Source: Bacteroidales bacterium (GTDB lineage: Bacteria > Bacteroidota > Bacteroidia > Bacteroidales > VadinHA17). From it: a DNA stretch of 64,000 nt. Under the pieces are notes generated by a model that was not told the DNA's origin, ran no database searches, and saw nothing but the letters and a program-made list of their open reading frames with translations. The translations under genes and the position numbers were made by a program. Shown here piece after piece: positions 53,037 to 61,442 of this stretch (position 1 is its first letter; the number at the start of each line of letters is the position of its first letter). The stretch spans positions 305,602 through 369,601 of the forward strand of contig WXFD01000043.1 of assembly GCA_009877105.1 (NCBI GenBank), written 5' to 3'.

Positions 53037-55331
53037 TCAAAAGTTATTTTTGGCCGGTTCTATTTCTATGATACATATGTCTTTAGGTTTCAGTTTGTAT
53101 TCGATTTTTACTTGTCCGTCAGAATACTGTTTCAACAGTCGTATTCCCTGCCGGTCAATAATGTTAACCTTTCCCGATGGTTCAATACCATAATATCCGG
53201 CATCTGTTTCAAATGAGATGTTAAATGGTTCATCGCTTATACTTGCGACAGCTATCCCGATGCTTTTATCAGCTGCCTGCCAGGTTCCGGTGTATATAAG
53301 CGGGAATTCTCCATGGAACCTTGTTATGCTTTTGCCTTCCTTTCCCGCGTAGATTGAGAGCCGGGAGATATCGAACCCGGCAACTGGTATGTTTATTTCA
53401 GGACTCCTCAGGAATTTTCCGTACAGCAGGTATTTCAGGCCCCGGTTCCTTACTTTGGCAAGATTCAGCACATAACCGATTTCTTCCTTTCTATCGCTGG
53501 CCAGGAATTTCTGATAGTTTGAAATGGTGGGTTGCAATCCCCATGCGAATGACCTTGCCTGTTCCATTAGAAACTGCCGGTTAAAGTCATCATGGAGTTT
53601 CTCCAGCGGATCGGCCGGTGCAAATTCCCCCGGCCATAGTTCATCGTATGGCGGAACAAGCAATGATGAGTAGTTCCCGTAGGTAATGGCATACTGGTGA
53701 TATACTGCCTGAAAAAACGGGATAACCTGCCAGTTGTCAATACCGGAATATCTTTCCCTGCTTACCGCCAGGGTAAGGAAAAGATCGAGGTATGGCAGCC
53801 ATGCTTCTCCGGCGCCTTCTCCGGCAAGGATGCATTGTTTGTCCCGGTTTATTTTGTTGCGGATCTTCCCGGAGAGGATGCTGAAATTCTCGGCCCAGTA
53901 TTTCCCGGGGCCCGCCGGATGGCCATGATCCCGGGCATAGCAGGTAAGGGCCAGACATGCCTGATCCATATATATTCCGCCGGCCATATAGGTGTTTATT
54001 GCACTGTCGCACAGTGAAGCGTATTTGTCCTTCCAGAAGTCGGTGGCAAGGCACATGGAAGCTGTGGGCCTGTTGGTGAAAATATTGTATATGTGTGTGT
54101 TTATTTCACTGTTCTCGTTCCTTACGGCATAAGATGCTGCATTTTCCACCTCCCAGCTTTTGGTTGTCGTGCCCCACAGGCGCTGATTCATATACAATAT
54201 CGCCCTGATGCCTTTCTGTCCGGCATCTGTTACAGCGTTAACAAATGATTCCCTGCCTTCTCTCGGTGGAAAATATTCGGGGAAACCGTCATCGTACGAA
54301 CATCCGTGCCACCAGTGCCAGAAGACGCTGACCGGCAATCCCAGTCTTTTCTGAAGATCCTCCGCAGGTTTAAGGACATTCCATGATCTGCCCCTGTTCC
54401 ATTCCCACAAAGCGGTTTTTTCGAGCCATTCCGGGGTCAGCCCTTTAATAAACCTGCTTTCACGGCACCACCGTTGTTGCCCGGCCCATTCCCTGTAGAT
54501 CTCTGCCGCGGTTATCCAGTCGCCGCTGAAGGAGCCGATTACGGCTGAATATGCCGGTTCATACAAGTCTGAAACAGTATCTGCGCCGGGAAAGTTGTGC
54601 ATCCCGTAAACCAGCGAACCGGCAGAATCAAGCGAAACGGAAAAATTCTTGATGTATACAAGAGTGTCATTGCAGGCTGCATAAAAACCATACACCGCCG
54701 GATCATATATTGCCATGCACTGCATTGACAACCCCGGATATGCCCATTCATATTTCTTTTCAGCACCGGTGATTGCAGAAAGACGTTCCCCGGGATTTTT
54801 CATTATCTGTCCCATCCAATGCGGCACGGCCAGGTATTCATCCCCAGATTTCCTGATACCTGCGATCCTGGGATAGATAACTTGCCTAATTTGGTTATTT
54901 CCCCTGTTCCTGACCGATATCTTCCAGTAGGAAAGCGGCCTGACGGAATCAAGTGACACTGTAGCAATCACCTCCAGGTTTTTTCCTATCCCGGCGAATT
55001 TAGTCCATTTCATGACAAGGAAAATTGAGTCACGTTTCATGTACCTGAACCTGGCTGCGCTGCCAATGTCAATGCGCGAAGGTCCTTCCGGATCAGCAAA
55101 CTCAATTTCCCACGGGGATGCATTCCCGATATTTTCCCCGAGCAGATTGTACCCGCTGTTATTATCCAGAAATCCGGTGAATGCACCTGTTGCGGCATTG
55201 AATTCCAGGCATATACTGCCATTATCAATGCAAACCCTGTCGTTCGCCCTGTCAGCGGTACATCCAGACAAGACATGAACGAGGGCAACAATCAGGATGG
55301 TGAACCTAAGACTTTTTATGCTGAACTCCAT
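53037..55331 (-). CDS. Lipoprotein glycoside-hydrolase-like protein (DUF6259-like)
   Basis: The 764-residue protein has a lipobox (LVHVLSGCTAD) after a short hydrophobic helix. The N-terminal part is a beta-sandwich (CLEFNAATGAFTGFLDNNSGYNLL), then a TIM-barrel-like region with WEWNRGRSW, PVSVFWHWWHGCSYDDGFPEYFPPREG, AILYMNQRLWG, GGIYMDQACLA and CILAGEGAGEAWLP, and a C-terminal sandwich. The pattern fits DUF6259 glycosidase-like proteins of Bacteroidota. Asp in YMDQ and Glu in AGEGAGE are plausible catalytic acids by position only. The substrate is unknown. It follows the AGE-like gene on the same strand after 117 bases. Confidence 0.6.
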   Translation of the reverse strand: MEFSIKSLRFTILIVALVHVLSGCTADRANDRVCIDNGSICLEFNAATGAFTGFLDNNSGYNLLGENIGNASPWEIEFADPEGPSRIDIGSAARFRYMKRDSIFLVMKWTKFAGIGKNLEVIATVSLDSVRPLSYWKISVRNRGNNQIRQVIYPRIAGIRKSGDEYLAVPHWMGQIMKNPGERLSAITGAEKKYEWAYPGLSMQCMAIYDPAVYGFYAACNDTLVYIKNFSVSLDSAGSLVYGMHNFPGADTVSDLYEPAYSAVIGSFSGDWITAAEIYREWAGQQRWCRESRFIKGLTPEWLEKTALWEWNRGRSWNVLKPAEDLQKRLGLPVSVFWHWWHGCSYDDGFPEYFPPREGRESFVNAVTDAGQKGIRAILYMNQRLWGTTTKSWEVENAASYAVRNENSEINTHIYNIFTNRPTASMCLATDFWKDKYASLCDSAINTYMAGGIYMDQACLALTCYARDHGHPAGPGKYWAENFSILSGKIRNKINRDKQCILAGEGAGEAWLPYLDLFLTLAVSRERYSGIDNWQVIPFFQAVYHQYAITYGNYSSLLVPPYDELWPGEFAPADPLEKLHDDFNRQFLMEQARSFAWGLQPTISNYQKFLASDRKEEIGYVLNLAKVRNRGLKYLLYGKFLRSPEINIPVAGFDISRLSIYAGKEGKSITRFHGEFPLIYTGTWQAADKSIGIAVASISDEPFNISFETDAGYYGIEPSGKVNIIDRQGIRLLKQYSDGQVKIEYKLKPKDICIIEIEPAKNNF

Positions 55332-55448
55332 TTGGAAATCTGTTTTGGGCTGCCGGATCTGATTAATGTCCCAGGCCAGGTAATGACCTTACGGCGGATC
55401 ATCTCCGGTCTTCCCCTGGTGTCAATTGTTGATATTAATAGTATTAGA

Positions 55449-56882
55449 TCAGATCTTACCCGGCCTTCTCCTGTTCCTGATCATTCTTTCAAGAGAAAGG
55501 CAGTTCATCATCATATATCTGATCTGGTGAAAATTGTCTTTCCGGTAGATGCTTATTTCCGGTCTTTTCATGTCATTTCCGTAACGATCCACAGCCTGTC
55601 TCCAGACCCCTGTCCCCGTATTTGCCATGGTTCTCAGGCAGTATTCCCTTCCCCTCTCGTACCATTCCAGCGCCCACATCTCACCAGTATGTTCAAGGAT
55701 CATCATCGTAGCTATCAGCAACTCGGTATGTGCCCACATTACCTTGATGCTGAAATCAGGGCCCTGGCATTTCCCTTCCCCGCTGAACACATAATATTCT
55801 TCGGTGCCCATTCCTTCAAATACATAATCCCAGGTCATCCCGATCAGCCTGCGTATCCTCATTTTTACAGTCTCAAACAAACCGGCATCATGTCTTCGCA
55901 GTGCCTCCTGGAGAACCATCCAGAGAGTCTCCAGATAATGACCGGAATACATTGTTGATTCATATCCCGGCAGCCGGGAATAGTCGTGATACAGATTCTC
56001 GTTGCTTATGCCGTATTCAGGATTCCAGAAATCGTTTAGTATATGATTAATATGTTCATCCTGAAGCTCTTTCAGATTCCGGTCATTAAGAAATGAAAGC
56101 AAATTGCCCAGGATCCAGACAAACATGAAAGAATGACCGATAGTTCTAAGTCCTTTCCGGTTAATTCCCGGAACGACGATACCTTCATAGTCAGGGCTTT
56201 CATAGGCTTCGGCGGATGCCCTGACCGAATCCAGGGCAATGGTGAGATCGTCCCGGTTTCCGTTTGCCTTATAAAGTTCGATCAGGCCTGCAGCTGAAAA
56301 AAGAGCTCCGTAAATATCATTGCTGCTGCCCTGGGATACCATGCTTTTGACCGGATTGCCCTGCCTGTCAACTGATTCACGCCAGACCCCATTACCGAGA
56401 TACATGTTTTTTACCATGAAATCCCTCGATTTTCCGGCAATATCAAGAAATTTGCCTTCCCTTCCGAAATTATTATACAGAAAGGAGTAGACCCATATCC
56501 CCCGGGCCTGGTACCAGATATACTTTTCATCGATGACGACCCTGCCGTCGTCATCGAGTTCGCACATGAAGCCGCCCAAATCACTGTCGTATCCTCCCTT
56601 CTCCCAGAAAGGAAGATACTGGTTAAAAATGCGGTTACGGTAGTCATCCCTGAGTTCTTCCAGCGTCATTCCTGCGATTTTATCAGGGAGCAGTTCCGGT
56701 GTCTTCTTTATATGGCCTGAACCGGTGCATCCGAATGAACCCTGATTTACATTGTTATGTGACCTGATATCCCTGTCGGAGTTTGAGACGCCGGTAATAA
56801 AGCCGGGCAGGATACTTCCGGCCGACAGACAGGCAGCTCCCGCAGCACTCCTTATAATAAAATGTTTACGGTTGATTCTCAT
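55449..56882 (-). CDS. Exported AGE-family (N-acylglucosamine 2-epimerase-like) protein
   Basis: The 477-residue protein has an N-terminal signal region (MRINRKHFIIRSAAGAACLS, Tat-like in layout but with RK rather than RR) and an alpha6/alpha6 barrel. Segments such as FWEKGGYDSDLGGFMCELDDDGRVV, KYIWYQARGIWVYSFLYNNFG, KSMVSQGSSNDIYGALFSAAGLIELY, IGHSFMFVWILGNL and KVMWAHTELLIATMM fit AGE/cellobiose epimerase-like enzymes. They usually isomerise sugars in the cytoplasm. Export here suggests action on saccharides in the periplasm. It lies between the DUF6259-like gene and the FAD/Fe-S dehydrogenase on one strand. Confidence 0.82.
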   Translation of the reverse strand: MRINRKHFIIRSAAGAACLSAGSILPGFITGVSNSDRDIRSHNNVNQGSFGCTGSGHIKKTPELLPDKIAGMTLEELRDDYRNRIFNQYLPFWEKGGYDSDLGGFMCELDDDGRVVIDEKYIWYQARGIWVYSFLYNNFGREGKFLDIAGKSRDFMVKNMYLGNGVWRESVDRQGNPVKSMVSQGSSNDIYGALFSAAGLIELYKANGNRDDLTIALDSVRASAEAYESPDYEGIVVPGINRKGLRTIGHSFMFVWILGNLLSFLNDRNLKELQDEHINHILNDFWNPEYGISNENLYHDYSRLPGYESTMYSGHYLETLWMVLQEALRRHDAGLFETVKMRIRRLIGMTWDYVFEGMGTEEYYVFSGEGKCQGPDFSIKVMWAHTELLIATMMILEHTGEMWALEWYERGREYCLRTMANTGTGVWRQAVDRYGNDMKRPEISIYRKDNFHQIRYMMMNCLSLERMIRNRRRPGKI

Positions 56883-56939
56883 TTTTTCCTGATTCAGTTA
56901 GGATCCGGGATGGATCAGACTATGATATTCAGAATATGA

Positions 56940-59768
56940 TTAATTGTTCTTTGGCCTGCTGACCTCATCGACAAGATAAACTATTGATTTATGCGAAATG
57001 CCTGAATGAAGGCTCAGGCCTATCTCGCAGGTCCGGCTTGTGGAGTAGCCGTTCCTGACATTACCGGGGATCTGTGACCGCAGGTTCCTCAATCCGTGCC
57101 TGTTCAGTTCGGGGAAGGTAAATCCCCGGTCACCGGCAAATCCGCAGCAGTTGGTGTCGGGCGTAATTACATCGGCAGCGCACCTGCGTGCCAGGTCAGT
57201 CAGCATGTCGTCAAGTCCCATCTTTTTCATGCTACATACAGGGAACACTGTCACCGTTTCCTGCAGGGGAGTAAGTTCAAGCCGGTGGAGAAGAAATTTC
57301 GTTATGAATTCAACCGGTTCATACAACTTCAGGTCCGTTCTGAAATTATCCTTCATCGTAAAAAGGCACGGGCTCATATCGCAAAGCACCGGGTATTCAC
57401 CGTTGTTGCTTGCTTGCATGAGGGCCGATTCAAGCTCGGCCGATTTCATTTCTCCCGCCTTCCTGTATCCCTTGCTTAAAAAAGCCATGCCGCAGCACAG
57501 ATTGTCGAGATTGTCCGGGTAGATGATCTCATAGCCGCCCTTTTCCAGCAGGCTTTTCATTTTTTCGGTAAGCTGTATTTCCCCGTGATGATCCGCTGAT
57601 GTTCCCATCGAACGGTTTATGCATGAGGGGAAATAGACCACTTTTCTTTTTCCCGGTTCATGTTGCGTGGCTGGGACATTGATCTTTTTTGCTCCGCCGG
57701 GCATGTATGGATTCCACATTGGTATCCGTTTTCCCGATAACTTTCTCATGCTTCCGGCAATTGATTTCATTACCTGTGTTCCCAGGATTCGGTGGAAAAA
57801 ACTGACTGTATTCAGTCCTGTCCGGGCCGCAGCTGTGACAATATTCATGTTCCGGGCCAACCAGCCTGCAAGTTTCTGCCTGTTGCCGATCTTTTCGAGG
57901 CGAAGGTGCTTTATCAGCTTCCCCGTATCGATATTAACCGGGCAGGTTATTGCACACAATCCGTCGGTTGCGCATGTATAGTCACCGGCGTATGCATATG
58001 CCTTTACCAGTGATGATGCAAGATGAGGTTCATGGCCGGTGCCTGCCAGTCTTGTAATTTCCCTGAAAACGCTTATTCTCTGCCTGGGTGTAAGGGTCAG
58101 GTCGGCAGAGACGCAGGAGGGTTCACAGAATCCGCATTCAATGCATTTATCTATTGATTCATGGGCCGGTGGCATCGGTTTCAGGTTTTTAAGATGGACT
58201 TCCGGATCGGAATTCAGGATCACTCCGGGATTGAGGATCTGTTTCGGATCAAAAATCTGCTTGATCCTTTGCATTACAGAGTAGGCCTCCTGTCCCCATT
58301 CCTTAGCGACGAATGGTGCCACATTGCGGCCGGTCCCGTGTTCTGCCTTCAGGGATCCGTCATATTTGCCGGTCACGAGATCCGCAACCTCGTCCATCAG
58401 TGTCCTGTACCTGTTGATTTCTTCCTCCCTGCTGAAATCCTGGCTGAAAATAAAATGCAGATTGCCTTCCAGAGCATGTCCGTAAATCACCGCATCATCA
58501 TATCCCGATTTTTTGAGAAGCTGTTGCAGGTCGGCCGTGGCGCCTGCCAGTTTTTCGACAGGGAAAGCAACATCCTCGATGATCACCGTGGTGCCTTCTC
58601 GCCGTCTTGCCCCGACCGAGGGAAACAGCCCTTTCCTGATATCCCAGTATACAGCATATTTTGCCGGATCACCGGTAAAACTGACCGGAATTTCAACAGG
58701 TATGCTGCCGATGGCTTTCGTTAAGATATCAATCTGACTGGTCAGTTCATCCCGGCTATCCGAAGAGGTCTCAACCAGCAGCGCGCTGGCGCCGGGCGAC
58801 AGATCCTTCAGGAAACCCGGCATTCCTTTTTTATCGGCTACGGCAGCAAGTCCCGCCCTGTCAATGAGTTCAGCCGCTGTTACAGGTCCCTGCCCCAGTA
58901 GAGCCACTGCAGTGCATGCCTTTTCCAGATCGGGGAATATCATCAGCGAACTTGCACGGAATCGATGTTCCACTACGGTATTCATGGTTACTTCCGAAAT
59001 AAAGGCAAGAGTACCTTCCGATCCGATGATGAGATGTTTGATAATCTGGAAGGGATCCGTAAAATCAGTCAGTGCGTTCAGACTGTAGCCTGTAGTGTTC
59101 TTGAGAATGTATTTGTGCCTTATCCTTTCGGCAAGCTGCACATTATCCCTGACAGACCCTGAGAGGTTAAGAATGTCGTTTATAAGCGACTGATGGGATT
59201 TAATGAAAGCTTTCCTGCTTTCTTCATTCCCGGTGTCAAGAACGGTTCCGTCGGCGAAAACAAGGCGGAGGCTCTCAATGGTATTATAGGCATTTGCACC
59301 GGTCCCGCTGCTCATCCCGCTGGCATTGTTTGCAATGATCCCTCCAATCGTTGCAGCATTGATCGAAGCCGGGTCGGGACCTATCTTTCTGCCATACGGG
59401 GCAAGAAGCGAATTAATTACAGCTCCTGTCAGTCCGGGCTGCAATATGATCCTTGAGCCGTCTTCATTAATCCGGTATTTTTTCCAGTTCCCGGCTGCAA
59501 CCAAAAGTACCGAATCAGTTATGGCCTGTCCTGAAAGACTGGTTCCGGCAGCCCTGAAGGTTACGGGAATATTCATATCTGAACACTGCCTGAGGATGAA
59601 TGAAACCTCATCCTCATCAAAAGCTTTGATCACCAGCTTCGGGATCAGGCGGTAAAAGCTTGCATCGGTCCCGTACGCTCGTGTATAAAGAGGATCGTGA
59701 TAAATCCGGGATTTATCGATCTGCCTTGTCAGTTTTTCATGGAGTTCGGAATATTTCCCAGCAAGCAT
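56940..59768 (-). CDS. FAD- and Fe-S-containing 2-hydroxyacid dehydrogenase (D-lactate/2-hydroxyglutarate type)
   Basis: The 942-residue cytoplasmic protein joins three parts. A PCMH-type FAD domain has PVTFRAAGTSLSGQAITD, GRKIGPDPASINAATIGGIIANNASG and LIIGSEGTLAFISEVTM; then the FAD oxidase C domain (YGHALEGNLHFIF and SLKAEHGTGRNVAPFVAKEWG). A ferredoxin-like part follows (CIECGFCEPSC and CATDGLCAITCPVNIDTG), and a GlpC/CCG domain with NLCCGMAF and NCCGFAGDRGF. It resembles YdiJ/Dld-II-like enzymes that oxidise D-lactate, D-2-hydroxyglutarate or similar and pass electrons to quinone or ferredoxin. The substrate is not certain. A -7-like element and a palindrome lie upstream. Confidence 0.88.
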   Translation of the reverse strand: MLAGKYSELHEKLTRQIDKSRIYHDPLYTRAYGTDASFYRLIPKLVIKAFDEDEVSFILRQCSDMNIPVTFRAAGTSLSGQAITDSVLLVAAGNWKKYRINEDGSRIILQPGLTGAVINSLLAPYGRKIGPDPASINAATIGGIIANNASGMSSGTGANAYNTIESLRLVFADGTVLDTGNEESRKAFIKSHQSLINDILNLSGSVRDNVQLAERIRHKYILKNTTGYSLNALTDFTDPFQIIKHLIIGSEGTLAFISEVTMNTVVEHRFRASSLMIFPDLEKACTAVALLGQGPVTAAELIDRAGLAAVADKKGMPGFLKDLSPGASALLVETSSDSRDELTSQIDILTKAIGSIPVEIPVSFTGDPAKYAVYWDIRKGLFPSVGARRREGTTVIIEDVAFPVEKLAGATADLQQLLKKSGYDDAVIYGHALEGNLHFIFSQDFSREEEINRYRTLMDEVADLVTGKYDGSLKAEHGTGRNVAPFVAKEWGQEAYSVMQRIKQIFDPKQILNPGVILNSDPEVHLKNLKPMPPAHESIDKCIECGFCEPSCVSADLTLTPRQRISVFREITRLAGTGHEPHLASSLVKAYAYAGDYTCATDGLCAITCPVNIDTGKLIKHLRLEKIGNRQKLAGWLARNMNIVTAAARTGLNTVSFFHRILGTQVMKSIAGSMRKLSGKRIPMWNPYMPGGAKKINVPATQHEPGKRKVVYFPSCINRSMGTSADHHGEIQLTEKMKSLLEKGGYEIIYPDNLDNLCCGMAFLSKGYRKAGEMKSAELESALMQASNNGEYPVLCDMSPCLFTMKDNFRTDLKLYEPVEFITKFLLHRLELTPLQETVTVFPVCSMKKMGLDDMLTDLARRCAADVITPDTNCCGFAGDRGFTFPELNRHGLRNLRSQIPGNVRNGYSTSRTCEIGLSLHSGISHKSIVYLVDEVSRPKNN

Positions 59769-59796
59769 ATGGTTTAATGTTTTTGATGGATCGTAA

Positions 59797-59804
59797 CAAA
59801 AATA
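59797..59804 (-). promoter_or_regulatory. Putative -7 element of the dehydrogenase gene
   Basis: The minus strand reads TATTTTTG, matching TAnnTTTG, 29 bases before the ATG at 59768. A TTTA, 18 bases further up, is a weak -33 candidate. Confidence 0.4.
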
Positions 59805-59839
59805 CCTGCAACTGATATCCTGTAAATATGCCCGGCTCT

Positions 59840-59859
59840 ACTGTTAATTGATTAACAGT
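59840..59859. promoter_or_regulatory. 20-bp palindrome upstream of the FAD/Fe-S dehydrogenase
   Basis: ACTGTTAAT (59840-59848) and ATTAACAGT (59851-59859) are perfect 9-bp arms around TG. It lies about 35 bases upstream of the -7-like element, a position suited to an activator. The rest of the 273-base gap up to the DUF1080 gene shows no ORF or RNA. Confidence 0.45.
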
Positions 59860-60041
59860 GCATACCGCGGAGAACACGGCGGCAACGGGATATGATAAAA
59901 TGATCACCTGATCAGGGTTGCCTGTGTGTTCCCCTGGATTAATTGTTTAAGTCGCAATGAAGCAAGAACACGACGGCTGATTTGTAATCAAAGTTACAAA
60001 CAGTGTCCATATTTCTGCGTTAAGGATATCGAACAGGATCC

Positions 60042-61331
60042 TTACAGCATATCCCGGGCACCGGCAAGTTCTTTTACGTGCAGGTTCCGCCAGCGTACCT
60101 TGATTCCTCCCCCGTCGTGTATCTGGAGCAGGATACGGCCCTGACCCTGTCCGATCTTGTCATCGGTAAGTTCCACCATCTGTACATCATTGAGGAAGGT
60201 GGTGACGGTATTGCCTTCGACCTTTATTCTCATCTTGTTCCATTCGCCCTTTTTAAGGATCTTTTCCATATCATCGGGGATCAGTGCTAGCCATCCGCGG
60301 CCGTATGATTCATAAATTCCGCCGGTATCAAAGCCGGGAGGGGCAACTTCCACCTGCCATCCTGAAATCTCCACACCTTGTTTAATATATGACCGTATAA
60401 AAACCCCGCTGTTACCATCAGCTATCTGCTTGAACTCCAGTGTCAGGTCAAAATTATCATAGTATTTTCTGGTTCCGAAATAGCCGTATTGCTTGTCGGG
60501 ACCGCTTTCGCAGACTAGTTCACCGTTGTCAACGTACCATAGTTCGGTACCATAGACATCCCAGCCGGTAAGATCCCTTCCGTTGAACAGATCTTCTTCC
60601 ATGGGTTTTGCCGGAAGTTCCTTGATCTTAATATTTTTATACCATGCACGGTCGCCGTGATCCTGGAGGGCAAAAACCCCCTTTCTCGCCAGTCCGTATT
60701 CCGGTGCGTTTTCCCATTTGCCGCTTTCCTTACGGGCAAACCAGTCGTCGGTCCAGGCTTCAAATTCAAGAACCTTCTCACCGTTCAGCCAGTGTTCGAC
60801 ATGTCCGTTGTCGAAGACTATTTTTGAGCTGTTCCATTGTCCTGGCTTTTTTACTTTCTTTTTGGCAGGATCACATACATACATGGCATAATCGGCACCG
60901 GCTTTCTGCCATTCTTCCAGCTTGCCAGGGAAGTTGATGTCGTCGATTACCTGGTACTCGGGTCCGCTGACATACGGCACCTTGTATTCGGGACGTTCAA
61001 GGACGTGATACAATACTCCGCTGTTGCCGCCCCTGGAGATCTTCCAGTCGAAGGTCAGAATGAAATTGCTGTATTGATCCCTGGTTACAATATAGCCTGT
61101 GCTGTCACTGCCCTCACCCAGGGATGCCAGCGTTGCTCCTTCCACCTTCCATGTGGCAGTGAGACCCTGTCCTTTGAAATCGCGCCATCCATCCATTGTC
61201 TTCCCGTCAAACAGAAGTTTCCATCCTTCCTGCTTTTCCTGCTCGGTCAGAATATTGTCCTGCTGGCTGCAGCCAATCATCAGCAATCCCTGGAAAAGGA
61301 TTACGATCGATAAAAAGAATCTGTGTTTCAT
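60042..61331 (-). CDS. Lipoprotein with two tandem DUF1080 (3-keto-glycoside hydrolase-like) domains
   Basis: The 429-residue protein has a lipobox (GLLMIGCSQ) and two similar LamG-like beta-sandwich units. The first holds WKLLFDGKTMDGWRDFKGQ, FDWKISRGGNSGVLYHV and GPEYQVIDDINFPG. The second holds DLFNGRDLTGWDVYGTELW, LEFKQIADGNSGVFIRSYI and GWQVEVAPPGFDTGGIYE. DUF1080 proteins include 3-keto-disaccharide/3-keto-glucoside hydrolases that act with sugar 3-dehydrogenases. No such dehydrogenase (GMC or Gfo/Idh) is in the window. It is downstream of the GH2 gene on the same strand, 111 bases away. Confidence 0.85.
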   Translation of the reverse strand: MKHRFFLSIVILFQGLLMIGCSQQDNILTEQEKQEGWKLLFDGKTMDGWRDFKGQGLTATWKVEGATLASLGEGSDSTGYIVTRDQYSNFILTFDWKISRGGNSGVLYHVLERPEYKVPYVSGPEYQVIDDINFPGKLEEWQKAGADYAMYVCDPAKKKVKKPGQWNSSKIVFDNGHVEHWLNGEKVLEFEAWTDDWFARKESGKWENAPEYGLARKGVFALQDHGDRAWYKNIKIKELPAKPMEEDLFNGRDLTGWDVYGTELWYVDNGELVCESGPDKQYGYFGTRKYYDNFDLTLEFKQIADGNSGVFIRSYIKQGVEISGWQVEVAPPGFDTGGIYESYGRGWLALIPDDMEKILKKGEWNKMRIKVEGNTVTTFLNDVQMVELTDDKIGQGQGRILLQIHDGGGIKVRWRNLHVKELAGARDML

Positions 61332-61442
61332 TTGTAAGTTATTTGGTTAATGTTTGTGATATATCTTTCATCCGGAATAATCCCGCAATTCACGGCTTGC
61401 TGCCGATAACGGCACAAGATCGTTAATGATTGGAAAATACAA

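Noticed and set aside
52944..53216. Plus-strand ORF of 90 residues near the DUF6259-like gene end
   Set aside because: Most of it is antisense to the end of that gene, and the rest lies in an AT-rich gap without family similarity.
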